Positions 1 to 12,900 of a DNA stretch of 64,000 bases are shown here, in pieces; the stretch's first letter is position 1, and each line of letters opens with the position of its first letter. This DNA comes from Trema orientale (taxonomy: Eukaryota; Streptophyta; Magnoliopsida; Rosales; Cannabaceae). The position numbers and the translations under genes were made by a program. The notes under the pieces are model-generated. The model made no database searches. It saw nothing but the letters and a program-made list of their open reading frames with translations, and was not told the DNA's origin. The stretch lies in contig JXTC01000162.1 of assembly GCA_002914845.1 (NCBI GenBank), positions 124,001-188,000 on the forward strand. The letters are read 5' to 3'.

Positions 1-178
1 GATAGAAGTAAATTAAAGTAACTAATTAGGAACTTCTAGAGCTACAATGGAGAGCAGAGCTCGATGATGTTGAAGGATACGATAGTTCATAGGGCATGGA
101 TAGTTTATATAAATAGCAATAGAAGGTGAGAAGAGATTTAAAAATATGCAACAGTTAACTGTTCAGCCACAAACCTAC

Positions 179-2358
179 CCAATGTCATAATCTTGTTCCA
201 TTTGATTCTGAAGCTCCTCAGCCTGTAGAAGAACAATAAACAAATAAAATCTATTTTGAAAAATTATCATATATTACTCAAAAGAATGTAACTGATGCCA
301 GCATACCGCATCTTCGTCAATATCTTCGTCCTCCTCGGGAACTTGTGGTGGGTTAAAGAAGTTGAAGAAACTTTCACAATTTTCAGTTTTTGTAATTGGC
401 TTAGCATGTTTTGCTCCCTTCTTAGGCTTCTTTTTAAGGATCTTCTGTGTTAAGCATTTTCCCGGAAGCCATTCAATCTCAGTCCTACAAAATACAAGGT
501 ACAAAATCGTCAATGAAATATAGAGCAGAGTATGCGTATTCTCCTTAAAAACAGACATAAAAATCAAGAACCTAAATAACACGATTTGGAAGTCAGGACG
601 GAAACATTACCCTATCGCTTTCTCTAGAATAGGTTCATCTTCATCAATCATGTGATACGTTTTTGTCAAGACAGTGTTCTTGAAGTAAGGATTGGTCTCA
701 AAGTAGAACTCAAGTTTGAATCCCTTAGGATTATCTATCCTGAACCACTTGATGTCCTTAAGATATTTGAGAGCTCCTTCATCACGCTCAGAAATCTATT
801 TTCAGAAAACAAGATGAAACACATGATTTGATAGACCATCGAAGGAACAGGTAAAATAAAAATCATGAAAAAAAATAACTACCTCCTCAGCTAGCACTTC
901 ATTATTTTTCATTGCATTTAGCCAGAAATCAGGTACTCCTTTTTCTGCACAAACAGGTCACAAGATTCAAGATAAGAAAAATATTGCCACCACAGCATTA
1001 CATGTTCTGTATAGAATATAAATAAACTGTACCATTAGCATCTTTATCCTCCTCTTTATCTGTTGCTGCCTCATTAGTAACTCCTTCAACTTCAGTAACA
1101 CCATTTACTATATCATATCTCTGCAAGTGATCATTCCCATCATTTTAAAAAACAAGAAGAAACGAACTATAAAGGAATGAACATCAAGAAACCCCACCCA
1201 ACAATACAAAAGGCCGTTTGAACTTATCATTAAAAGAAACAAACAAAAGACAAACTGACACAGCCAGAGGCATCTGCAACACTTTACTAGGCAAAAACCG
1301 AGCACACCCCGAAGAACAAAACAATAAAAAAATAATTCAAAAAAAAAAAACATGAAGAGACGAAGGGCAAGAAAACAAGAAGGTCCAACCCGCAGTTTAA
1401 CATGTAGAACAGTAGGTTACCTTAGCGTACAGAGGCTGATACAACTTCTGATATTTGGCTTCAAGAGCTGCTCTCTCTTCAAAAAATTTTGCCTCCAATT
1501 CATCGTGTTGGCTCTGTAAGTCAAAAAAACAGTTTAGACATTCCACAATTAAAAAAAGTATATCCACCTTTCAACTCTTCATCAAAATCCCAATAGAAAT
1601 AGAACAGTAGATTCATCTGTAGCACCCACAACGCTCTACAAAACCCTTGGAACTTTTTTCAATGCGTATAAAGAACTCTCAAGGAAAAAATGTAACACAT
1701 TTGAACTCAAAAGTATTCAACCTTCCAGTACAAACCATTATAACGCACAAGCTACATTATCTCAAAATTATAGAATCATCATAAACTAAACACAACAATG
1801 ATATTATGTACAAAACCACAGAAAAGGAAAAAGAAGAGCATATACCTGGACTTCCCTAAGAACCTCAACCCTCTTCCTAACATTCGGAGACAAGTTCTCC
1901 AACACATCAGAGTGCTGCCCAGCCAAACTCTGTATCTTATTCTGCACAACAGGAATTAAAAAACACCCAAAACTATTAGCCAAACAAACAAACAAACCCT
2001 ATCCCACAAAGTAAAACGAGCCCATGTCACAAAAACTGGTAAACTTAGCAATCCACCATTCGATTATCCAGGAAAAGAAAAAAAGAGAGAAAATTATTGA
2101 CCTTGAGGGCGTTGACGAGGCCTGCTCGATCTTCTTCGTTGAGAGCTGTAAACAAAAACAAAACCCAAAACAAGATGAGATGAGATTTCTTTGTTCAAAA
2201 AAAGACTTGAGTCACAGACACCAGTAGCGGCGGCAACCAAAAAAAAAAAAAAACAATTGGGAAAACAAAAGGAGAGAGAAAGGGGATTAGGGTTTGTGTG
2301 AATGGAGAGTACCAGAGGTGAGATCGGACATGTTAAAGCTCTCTTTGTCGTTGCTCAT
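179..2358 (-). CDS. NAP1: Nucleosome assembly protein 1 (NAP1-type histone chaperone), 3' end outside window
   Basis: Histone H2A/H2B chaperone that acts in nucleosome assembly and shuttles between cytoplasm and nucleus (family knowledge). Nine exons are traced with GT-AG borders and a continuous frame: 2313-2358, 2102-2145, 1846-1941, 1421-1513, 1033-1120, 883-944, 611-795, 307-484 and 179-222. The product begins [20 protein letters not shown] and keeps the hallmark stretches [69 protein letters not shown] and the acidic [10 protein letters not shown]. About 278 codons lie here; the family is usually 370-380 residues, so the C-terminal end of the NAP domain, the acidic tail and the stop lie before base 1. 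The last donor seen follows a DYDIG stretch. The start is set by MSN and by an adjacent CT-rich leader. Order next to bS16 and the CCCH gene points to the Arabidopsis NAP1;3 locus. Confidence 0.95.
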
Positions 2359-2420
2359 TGTTTCAGAGAAGGGTAGAGAGAGAGTGAGTGAGAGAGAGAG
2401 AGAAGGCAGCGAAAGCTCCT
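2359..2420 (-). promoter_or_regulatory. CT/GA-rich 5' leader of the NAP1 gene
   Basis: Directly upstream of the NAP1 start codon the plus strand reads as GAGAGAGTGAGTGAGAGAGA, so the leader is CT-rich on the coding strand. Pyrimidine-rich patches and (CT)n tracts are common around plant transcription starts and 5' UTRs. The exact transcription start is not visible. Confidence 0.45.
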
Positions 2421-3978
2421 AAAACCCTAGCAGGAGAGGAGAGGAGAGAAGCGGTGGTGGTGGTGCAGTGCTCGGGGGAAAAAGTGAAGAGCCTTCAAAA
2501 ACGTGGCCTCCTTTAAATGAAATCCTCTCTCCCTCATTTTTAAAACCTAACAGCTGTTCTCTTTATAATCGGGGCCGTGGGGGTGCTGAGGCCAAACCCC
2601 ATTTCAGATTTTCTCTCTTTTTTGGAATTATTATTGTTGTTGGGCTTGGTGGCCTGGGAAGCCCATAGTTACTGGGTTAAGTGGCCCGGCCCCGGAACTT
2701 TTTCTCAAATTATTTCTCCCCCATACTCCCCCTTTTACCCCCCAAATCGCGGCTTCATTTACCTAATTTAGTAGCAATTAGCAAGTAATTTGAGATATCT
2801 GTGTCTGTGTGGAGTGGAGTTCATGTTTCAAATAATAAAACCGTGGAGTGTTCTTCCTAGCCATACTCTTTTTTTATACGATTCCAACCATGATAAGACT
2901 CGAGAGTGAGAAAAACACTCATCTATTGTTGCTTGACATATGGATTTGGAGTTCACGGTGCTATATAACATTATTAAAATACGAGATTTGTGGAACACAT
3001 GTCAACCAATGACTTTTGTCACAATATTAACTAGTGGACTTATATCAACTAAGCGTGACAGTAGATTTGCATATGAAAAATGTTGGAAATGATGGGGATA
3101 CGTATTTCCCAAATTTGGAACGGGGATGCTCAGGGACGTCAGAAAGTTGGGTAAGAGCGTAAGAGAATAGAAGTCCCTTCTATCACACTTTGTGAAAGAA
3201 AACGGCACTTGGGTCAGTCGCATAATCACTTGCTATGCATGTGAATGGTTTCCAAGTTTTCCCAAATTGTATAGTTATACATGCAGGATTTGTATTTTAA
3301 TTTGGAAGAATATGTTGTCATACAACTTGGCCAAACTAAATTGGTGTGTTGTGTCTTCGGTAATCTTACCCCATCTCCTTCTCACAAGGCAAAAGGGAGG
3401 GAGAAAAGTGTTACATCACTTATCATCTAAACATTATTAGCAAGAGTTCGCTCAAATTCAAATAAGTTTTCTTTTAGCCCTTAAAAAGAGACAGGCGTAA
3501 TTGAAAAGAGAGCACCTAATGAATAAATTGCAATACAACTATACCCTAGAATAGATTTCACTCTAGATTTTTGGTTCCAATGACTTCCAGAGATGACATC
3601 TATCCTACATTTCATCTTGTTATGCAAATCCATCCAGGAAATCGGCCTGTGTAAAATCGAAACCTCTATCAAGATGCTCGAGAATCGAGATAATTAAAGG
3701 AATCCAGAAGTTCTGAAACCAAGAATTCAACATTCAATAAGGTAGTTTACTAACCCATCCAAAAGAAAAAAAAGGGTAAAGTAGCTACAAGATCACAACT
3801 AATAATCTTCTCACGCAAGGGGCTTGACTACCTTTATGTCTTTCACAAACTGCTTTCTCCCAGTGATGCCAGCTATTTGTCAAAGTTCAGCAAAGACCAA
3901 GTTGCTTGTTCTGTAATCCAATGTGAAGTTACTCCTATAAGATGAAGTGAACCGTCTTAGAAACTCCTAATAGATAGT
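2421..3978. other. Intergenic: NAP1 promoter and bS16 3' UTR/downstream region
   Basis: No coding region is supported. The left part is the NAP1 promoter (minus strand) and the last 200-300 bases before 3979 are probably the 3' UTR of the bS16 gene. Short open frames around 3.0-3.4 kb have no recognisable domain or splice partners. Confidence 0.6.
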
Positions 3979-5408
3979 TCATGGAGTCGTTTCACCATCT
4001 TCACCAGAATTTTCATTGCTTTCTGCGTCTTTTTCTTGATCAGGATTGGCTGCAACCTTTGGAGTCAAGATGCGCCCGCTCAGAGGATCCACAGGGCGCG
4101 TGTCCCTTGGCCCTCCTTTACGTCCCATTGCCACCATTGGTGGTGGTGGTAATAAACCAGCACGGAAAAGAATACGCTGAACAGGGTCTGAAGGCTGAGC
4201 ACCAACAGACAGCCAGTACCTGCAAATTCACACAAGAAAATTGCAAAACAAAATCAAAACACACAGCAAGGATTGCCAACTCAAATTTCAAACTGTGGCA
4301 ATTCAGAGAGGCTTCACCTGGCAAGTCCTACAAAATTGAATTGCATTATATAAAGTGTTTGCGACTATTGTTATGACGTACTAAACGGGTAAAGATTCGG
4401 CTCTAGAATTAATCGTAGCCACATCCCACAGATTCGACACATAAATAAGTACATCAAATCTTCTAGTTCTATCATGAATTTGACTCCTAATCCATGTCAA
4501 GTAGAGCTTTATTTTTTTTGCGAGGCTTCTTAATCCATGAATTGTAGTATGTATATTTGTTAATGTCACCACAAACAAAATGACTTACAAACACGAATCA
4601 ATGCTGTTTGCTCCATCTCTCTCTAAGGTATGACCACGTGTATTTGAATTATGGGCAAGTATAAGGAAGCAGTTAATCTAATTTTAAACCTCAAGATCAT
4701 TGGACGCTAAGCATTGAGTAACTTCCAAGGGAGTGAACAAAACAAAGAAAACTAATTGAGAATTCGCCGTCTAGGACTCAAATTCAAGGGGGGGGGGGGA
4801 AATCACGAACAGTATGCATAACACAGTCTTACAAATAATAATGATAATAATGAAAGGAAAAGAATATACTTACTTCACTCTATCGAAATTTATACCCATC
4901 CGTTTAGCACCATCTTGGCCTATACAAAATTATACATAATGGTTTTGAAAAACATTAGTAGAAGACTAATCATTGTCCCTTCAATTGGGTGCTAACATAA
5001 TAGATTGAAAGCAAATAAAAAAAATCAAAGTTTCAATTCCCCTATGCCTTTCAGTGTCCTAAGTATCAATATTCACCTAGAAGCAACAAAAACATCAGAT
5101 CAAAAAATTCAAAAAGGGAAAACTTTCCCACAGTTTCCCAGGAACCAAACACTAACATCGAGAAAATTTCTTTTGAGTGAATTGAATGGAGGGCACAGAA
5201 GCACGAATGGGAAAAGACCAAAAAATATGTAAAGAGAAGAGGAAGAGGAAATGGAATTTGGGAATGAGAGAGAACCTGGCAAGGGGTTGTAGTAACCTAG
5301 GACTTCGAGGTGCTTTCCATCTCTAGGAGACCTGCTATCTGCAGCCATGACCCGATAGAACGGCTTGTTCTTGCATCCGAACCGGGCCAATCGGATTCTC
5401 ACCACCAT
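3979..5408 (-). CDS. RPS16: 30S ribosomal protein S16 (bS16), nuclear gene for the organellar ribosome
   Basis: Small-subunit ribosomal protein of bacterial type, working in mitochondria and/or plastids. Three exons with canonical borders: 5276-5408, 4874-4919 and 3979-4219, giving 139 residues. The protein starts [20 protein letters not shown], followed by [20 protein letters not shown], then [21 protein letters not shown] and [16 protein letters not shown], all core bS16 features. A plant-type C-terminal extension ([17 protein letters not shown], then an acidic [20 protein letters not shown] tail) follows. There is no N-terminal extension before the bS16 core: as in plant homologues reported to be imported by mitochondria and plastids, any targeting signal must lie in the mature N-terminus. 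Splice phases agree (133, 46 and 241 bp). From memory the Arabidopsis neighbours At5g56930-56950 have the same gene content, which favours the At5g56940 type. Confidence 0.95.
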
Positions 5409-5982
5409 TTTTACTCAGCTTCTTCTACCTCAGATACCGACGTGGATTTTGAAGCCAAGGAGACGAACTCGGAGGAGTAATGTTTTGGTAGGGTTCTGGG
5501 TTTTTGCTTCTCTCCCACCTCCAAAATGGGGATCCGTATCATTTTACTGATCGGGCCAACCCGGATTTTTCTTTTTTTTTTTGGTCTTCAAAAATAAATA
5601 AATGAATAGAGATTTTTGCTTCTCAAAATATCACTTTGCTCCCCAAAATATCAAAAAGTTTCATATACTCCTCCTTAATTTATATTTTGTCGCAAAAATA
5701 GTCCCTTTAAAGGTCAGAGTGAAAAAATGAATACGAGCAGTTAAAACTCCTTATAAGTCAGGTATCTTCTTTTAATAAAATAAATATTAAATAGTCGCCT
5801 CATTTTTTTAGCCTAAGGACAATTTACTACGGTCCTTTTAAATTTTTTTAGGTCAATACACCCTTTTTAAATAATAATGGTGTATAAGAATCTAAATAAT
5901 CTTAATTGCAATAAATGAAAAATTAGATTTGAAAGGAAAAAAAAAAAAAAAAAAACAAACAAACAAACAAACTAGAATCATT
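5409..5982. other. Intergenic AT-rich spacer upstream of bS16
   Basis: Holds the bS16 promoter (minus strand) next to 5408, then AT-rich sequence ending in poly-A and CAAA repeats near 5935-5970. No coding potential seen. Confidence 0.5.
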
Positions 5983-7018
5983 GGGGTTGTTTGGCATCAT
6001 AACTAAAAAACAGTTTTTTGTTTTTAAAAATAAAAAATTGTTTTCTGAAAACAAATAAGGGTGTTTAGTATTGTTCTTTTAGAACAGTTTTTAAAACAGA
6101 GTTAAAGAAAACAGAAAATTCAGAGAACAACAAAATGTTGTTTTTAATGTGTTTTCTTAACTTTTTCTTTTTCTAAAAGTAAAAAATAAAATTATTTCAT
6201 ACCACTTTTATATACACATTTTCTTGTAACTTTCTCTCTCATAATTCTCTCTCATCACTTTCTCTAACTACTTTCGCTCTCATCACTTTCTCTCTCCTTA
6301 TTCTCTCTCATCACTTTCTCTCTCATCATTCTCTCTCATCATTTTCTCGCCTCATTCTCTCTTATTATTTTCTCTCTCCTCATTTTATTGTATCACTTTC
6401 TCTCTCTTTATTTTCTATCCCTTCATTTTTTTTTAATCACATTATCTCTCATTGTTCTTTATTTTATTTTTTTGAGTGATCTTTTCATTCTTTATTGCTA
6501 CTTTGTTTTTTATAACTTTTTTTATCTTTATTTTTTATCTCTATGCATTTTTACCGCTTTCTCTCTCTTGTGTGTTTTCATTAATTTTTTTTTTCTTCTA
6601 TCTTTCTCAACACTTTTTATTTCCATATTCTCTCTTATCACTTTCTCTCTCTTGTGTGTTTTCATTAATTTTTTTTTCCTTCTATCTTTCTCAACACTTT
6701 TTATTTCTATATTCTCTCATATCACTTTCTCTCTCATTATTATCTTTCATTACTTTTTCTCTTGTAACTTTCTCTCTCCTTATTCCCCTACTTAAATTTA
6801 TCTCTGGTCATTCTCTCTTAACTTTTTCTCTCTAAATATCTTTTTTATAATACAAATATGATTTTTTATATTCATATAATTTTTTCCCTAAAAAATATTT
6901 TCAGAATTATTTGCCAAACACCCATTATTTTCTGAAAATATTATAAAACAGTTTTTGTTCTCATTTCTAAAAACACAACTCTGAAAATAGAAAACAAAAA
7001 ATAATACCAAACAGGCCC
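5983..7018. mobile_element. Non-autonomous TIR element (1.04 kb) filled with a CT-rich repeat array
   Basis: The ends form imperfect terminal inverted repeats: left GGGGTTGTTTGGCATCATAA, right (reverse complement) GGGCCTGTTTGGTATTATTT. ATT flanks both sides (5980-5982 and 7019-7021), a possible 3-bp target duplication. The subterminal arms (poly-T/AAAACAG-rich) also pair. The core, about 6220-6840, is a degenerate array of a short unit like ATCACTTTCTCTCTC with a longer duplication near 6540-6740. The two long open frames here are by-products of this low-complexity repeat. End sequence recalls the GGGCCTGTTTGG termini of the MITE at 41503. Confidence 0.6.
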
Positions 7019-8863
7019 ATTGTCTCTCTCTTCTTCTCCATACTCACATATCTTTTATTATCTCTCTCTTCCTTTCCATCTCTTGATCTTAGTTAATCTC
7101 TCTCTATCTCTTCCTCATTTATGGCATCCATCGAACTCACCTCAATGAAGCCCCACTCTCATCTAAAGCTCACTCCCGTCAAACTCCAGTCCCACTTTTA
7201 TCAGAAACTAACCCTAATTGCTCAGCCTAACTCATGTCAAACCTCATCCTCTACAAACCCCATAGCCCAAAGCCCCAAACCCACCACCACTGAACTGGCC
7301 CTGTCAAACCTTAGTCACTTCTGAACTTAGCTCTCTAAATTTGAAAGCTCAATGAAGTTGTCAAGAATATGCTGCTTGTTGAGCGATGTTAAGCACAGTC
7401 TAAAATATACATCTTTCTCATGCACTCAACAAGGTGTTGAAAGACTAGATGCCCTAATTTAACTAGATTTAGAAGCTTGGTGGGATAAGTAATATGGTCA
7501 TTTTTGTCTTTACATAAGCTTAAAACTTTAAAGAGGAGTGCTAAATATACTCTTTAGTCTCATAGTTTGATATATAGATTCCACTATCTATTTTAATATT
7601 TTAATAATAAAATAAACCATAATTGAATCCACTATCAAGTAATGAGACTTGGATAGTATAAAATAGAATACAACTAACATTTCTCAACTTAAAAACAGGT
7701 AATCACAATATATATATATATATCAAATAGGGTGTGTTCCCTAAAACTCACTTTGGAAAAATGTCTACTTTGCAAAGGACTCAATAAATGAGTTATTCAA
7801 GATAACTTTAACTCCTCCGTAATAGAATTTTGGAATAAACTTAGGAATAATTTACTCGGGTGAATTTTGTGATAGAAAAAAAGTAAGCAAAAGAGGTAAT
7901 GGAAAAAAAAAAAAACAACAACAAAAGAAAAGGTCTAGGTAGACTATATATGGTCCAAATTGTGTTTTAGGAACTACACCATTTTGATAGTTTGTTAATC
8001 AATAACCCGTTTTAAGTTATGAGCTTATTATGAAAATAAAAATGTTATTGCTCCTAATCCCACTAAACTTCCGAATCTGGTTGGATAAGAGCGTCTATTC
8101 ACTTAACACCTTGATGAGTATTAGACATTGCTTAGTATCTTGTTGATTGTACGATAAGCTGTATAATTTAGACTATACTCAAAACCACTTGACAAGTCAT
8201 ATATTCTCATTTCTCAACTACCCTGCTAAACTTTCAAATGTGACATAATGCATTCATCATGGCTGTTTTCGTGGTGGTAAAGTCGAGTTTTCGGGTTCAA
8301 CAATAGTGGGTCAGAGCTAAGCATGAGTTCAGGTAAGGACATGAATTAGGTTATAATAGTTTAAAAGGGGGTAGATGAGGACAATGGACAATGACTGGGT
8401 TCGATCTTCACGTGTGAAAGTGTGGAGATAAGATTGATAAGCTTTTGGATTTGGAGGGGAACACAATATGAGGAAGAGAAAAAGTCGGTTCGGGCGTTTT
8501 TTTTCTTTTTAGTTTTCATTTTGTTTGGTGTCAGAGTTAAGGGGAGTAAATTGTGTTGTTTCTCTTTAGGTCATCGTTTTATTGTAATTTTGGAAAAAAT
8601 CTTAGTTGCATGAAATGGAACTTCCATGAAGGCGTGGTAAGTGAACATGGAATTGTTGATTCTAGTTTATTATATGGACTTTTGCTTCAAATGTATAAGA
8701 AGCCAAAGTTTTTTTTTTTTTTTTTGGTGAGATTTATATAGCCAACAACTACCCCCTTAATTTCAAGGTTGGTTAATTAGTAGGTCCATGTCTTATTTTG
8801 TTTAGAGAATATACAAATGTGACATAATATTAAAATGTGGGGCTAATGTTTATAATAATGAAA
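7019..8863. other. Intergenic, no gene seen
   Basis: AT-rich spacer with a short CT-rich stretch after 7020, a (TA)n run near 7710-7723 and a poly-T near 8709. Open frames are short, lack domain signatures and show no credible splice structure. Confidence 0.5.
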
Positions 8864-9222
8864 GGGATATTATCACTTCTATATTCTGTATTTTGACACT
8901 TTATTTAAATTATACCTTGTATTTTAGTTATTATCAACATTAATTTTTAGATTTGAAATCTGTTACAAATTTATACACTGACACCAATTTAGAACAATTA
9001 ATTTACTAAGTTGCCGTTTAAAAAATTGAAAATAAACTATATAAAAACTGATCCGAGAATTATTTTATTAAATTATCTTGATAAATTAACGGTTCTAAAT
9101 CAGTGTCAGGGTATAAATTTTGTAACAAATATTAAATATAAAAATCAATATTGATAATAATTAAAATAGAAAGTATAAACGAAAAAATATCAAAATACAC
9201 GCTATAAAAGTCATACTTTCCC
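8864..9222. mobile_element. Foldback (long inverted repeat) MITE, 359 bp
   Basis: The left arm (from GGGATATTATCACTTCTATA through ACACTGACACCAATTTAGAA) is mirrored by the right arm (GTTCTAAATCAGTGTCAGGG to TATAAAAGTCATACTTTCCC). The two arms are about 170 bp each with a short centre near 9040. A target duplication could not be fixed with certainty. It sits about 270 bp before the start codon of the CCCH gene and so lies in or next to its promoter. Confidence 0.65.
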
Positions 9223-9489
9223 GTAATAATCAAAACCTACGGTTCAAATTGAACAATCAAAACGAAACGAGACGCCGCGTTTTGGTAGTGCCACCTAAGA
9301 CTCGCGCGTGCTTTCCACGATAAGAAGTTAAAAGAATTACGGCGTCTCTAACATAAATTTCGAAACGCCGAACCCAGACGAAACGCCTGACCTGTTCATG
9401 TTAAAAGTGTCAGTGGAACGCTTTGCTAAAACCCAGACCCTCCGTCCCTCTCCAGTCTCCGGTCCCTAGGGTTTTGGTACGGAACAGTT

Positions 9490-9904
9490 ATGGGCATGGC
9501 AGTGGAGGAAGCCCAAATTGAAACAGTCAAAACTTCCGAAACCCTAATGCATTTCCCCCCTCACACTCGAAGACACCTCAAGAGCCAGACTTACCGTACT
9601 CTGGTTCGAATTCTTTCTCGTTGCTCCGACGAGTCACCGCCTTCTCTGCCCGCCCATAATGTTGATCATGATCCAAAATCAGGTACCAAAATTAATATTT
9701 CAACTTAATATTTTTTTGGGTTCCTTAATAGCGAGTTGATTACTTTGAAACTCAGAAACTTAATCGGTTCTTATGTTAACTTGAAAATTTCCTCAATTTT
9801 TGTTGGTTTCGGTGTCACTTTTTCATTTTTAATCGATTGATTAATTACTTCATCCGGGTTGTTTTGAATGAAATCATCATTAAGTTATGTTTTAATATGA
9901 AGTC

Positions 9905-9941
<37 letters not shown>

Positions 9942-12900
9942 GTTATTATTTTTTTATATGTCATGATCAGGATTCCAATATAGATTTTTTTTTTTTGTAG
10001 TTTTAGTTGTGTTATTTTTTATTTATATTTTGTTATTATTATTATTATTTATTTTTTCTGTTTTTGATGGTTGATTTGATTCTAATGCGTGCAGAAAGTG
10101 GCAGCAATGAATTGGGGCAAATAACCGAGAAACGAGTGGCTCAACATGTTGAATTGGTTTGTAATGATAGCACAGAGCCGAAGGTATCTGAGAAAGTCAT
10201 GGAGGTTAATTTGAATGTTGGTGATGATGCTTTCCGGGATAGAGAGCTTGGTGAACAAATGGCGATAGATCAGATTGACCAGTTGATGATAGTGGATGAA
10301 AATGAGGATTTATCGAATCAAAAGGAAGTGAGTGGTTTCCAAGACCCGGGGTTTGGTTCTGAACTAATGCTAATTAATGAGTTAGAGAATATTGTAAAAG
10401 GAAATGAAAACATTTTTCATGAAAATAATTCAAAGCCCTTGACGGTTCCATTTGTTCAAGACCGAAGCATCATCGATCAGGTGCCATTTTCGAATCACCA
10501 AAAAGAACAAGTAGACTTTAAACAAATTGACATCGATTTTTCGGGAAATGTGAGTGAAGAGGTTTTACCATCCTTGTTGAATACAGAAGTCTTAGACGCT
10601 GGTATTGTAAGAGAACAGAAAGACAGTGAACTGGACTCTGTTTCTGCCGTTGATCCAAATAACTCTATTCCCATTAGTGAATTTGGAAAGACTGAGAGGA
10701 GAGAAGGCCATAGTCAGAAGAGTTCTGAAGATCTTTCTTTCTCCTTAGGCAGAAGTACAGTTGCTAACGCTTTGGATGCCGGTGACAAAAGCAATGATCT
10801 AATATCACTGGAAACTAATGCATTGAAAGTATCATTTAAAGATATGGAATTAGAGAAACCAGTTCGTTATGATAACGTAGGCGATTCTGCTAATCATATG
10901 ATTGGAGACATAGATGTGGAAGAGGGAGAGATTTCTGGTGGTTACTGCACGGATGACATTTCAATGGATATGCCACTGCAAGATACAGGAATATTAGAGG
11001 GTAAGAAGGTAAATGAGGAGCCTATAGCTGATAAACAAGAGTTGTTTTGTAATATAGCCAGTGAAATAGATTTTGGTGCCACTTTCTTTCTTATTGACAA
11101 GAGTGGTGGAGGGGGACTTAGGGAAAGTGATAAAAATAAAACAGTTGGTACACTTGATATCGTTGTTAATGAAAAAGCTTTGAGGGCTAGTAAGGTGGAC
11201 GCAAGTGATGATGTACTGGAGGCTCAAAAATTTGAAACAAATGTTAGTCATGGAAATGATAAGGTAGTATTGCATGGACAAAGCTTAGAAGAAGATGGAA
11301 CAAGACATCATAATATATCTCGAGAACAGGTATACTTTTACACAAACGACTTTCTGTTTCCTTATTCATCTGTTTCAATACACCGATAATTTTTTATCGA
11401 TAATATATCAGAAAGTTACTGTAAGTATAGTTGTAGTCTTTTTGTCATTTCAGAGAGTTGTTTCAATTGAGTTTATGGTCTTGTTTCTTGAAATGTTTTA
11501 GACATGGTATGCAAGGAAACATTGCTTCATGTCTTTTGGGGTTTTCTAGGTATTTGATCTTACTTTTCACGTACCAGTATGACAAAGATAAATTGTAATG
11601 AAGGTAAACCATTGTTGTTTTGGACCTCAACCAATGTAGATTGTGTGGAGCAGTAGCTTTGAGGGTCTAATCTTTAGATAACTTCTGTATGTACACATAT
11701 TTACTTATACTATGAATGAATGTATATGCATTTAAACCGTGCACACACTTTGATTTGCAACCTCAGCCGCATAAATACTTGGTCAGCATGTATAATCACA
11801 ATTTTTTTTTTAGGAGTATAGTTTCACGCAATTGTTTTAAGTAGATACTACAAATCTGGATTTTTGTTGGTTTGGTAATATTCATACGCATTGATGATGA
11901 TTTTTGGTCCGTAGATAACCAGTGAATTTTATTATGCAGCATGATGCTGAAGTCCGTGTGAAAAAGCGGAGTCAACCTTCAAAGGAAAAGAAAGCTAAGA
12001 AAAAAGTATTATTTTATCTCTCTCTTTCTCTTCCATTTTTTATTTTATATGTGCATGTGCTTTTTATGTTTGTTTGTGTAGCTTTTAATTGTATAAAAAT
12101 GAAGACGTCCGAAGTTTTACTGGAATCTATGTGATAATTCTCTGCACTAATCTGGAAGTTGATTGATTTTTCTTTTTTTTTTTTTTTTTAATAATACCAA
12201 CGTGGTGAAAGGTCTATGTTACTTTCTGGCCTTCAATAGTTTTTTTTTAGGTACAAGTGTATGACTGATAAATTCTAAATTTCTTTCCGCAGCAAAAGAA
12301 ACGAGCAGAAAAGAACAGGCAACTTGGTGTTAAAAGGTTGAAATTGCCCCCGATATCAAAACCGAAGACTGTTTCATATTGCCGTCATTTTTTAATGGGA
12401 AGGTGCCACGAGGTTGTACAGTGTTCTTGACTTATTTATAAACATTTCAATTGTTCATACTATGTTAACTTTTGAATGATTCAGAATTTCACTTTGCGCT
12501 TACACTACAATAGAGGAGCATTGATGTGATATTTTCCGTCAAATTTCTTCTTGATGTGATACTTTGTTCTTACCCTACTTTGTGCTTACCCTAAAATTTG
12601 TGTTCTTTTTATATTTTCTATAAAATTTCCTCTTGTTGGTTGGATATGTGAACCACTTTCCTCTTGTTGGTTGGATATCTGAGCCACTTTCATCTTGTTG
12701 GTTGGATATGTGAACCACAATTATAATTCTGAAAGGATTTTATTCTTTTCTAGGAGAGGAAATTTTGTTCACTGAAGCCTTCTGATAAATTTTAACAGCT
12801 TTGGTCGTATACTTTTTTATTATTGTTTATATTGTTTTTTCATACCATCTGTTTCTGTGAAAGGGTTTTGCGTAAAACCTTGATATCTCCTGTGTTTATG

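Noticed and set aside
6388..6835. Two overlapping open frames of 119-135 codons, Phe/Leu/Ser-rich
   Set aside because: They arise from the CT-rich repeat array inside a transposon; hydrophobic composition follows from TTT/CTC codons.
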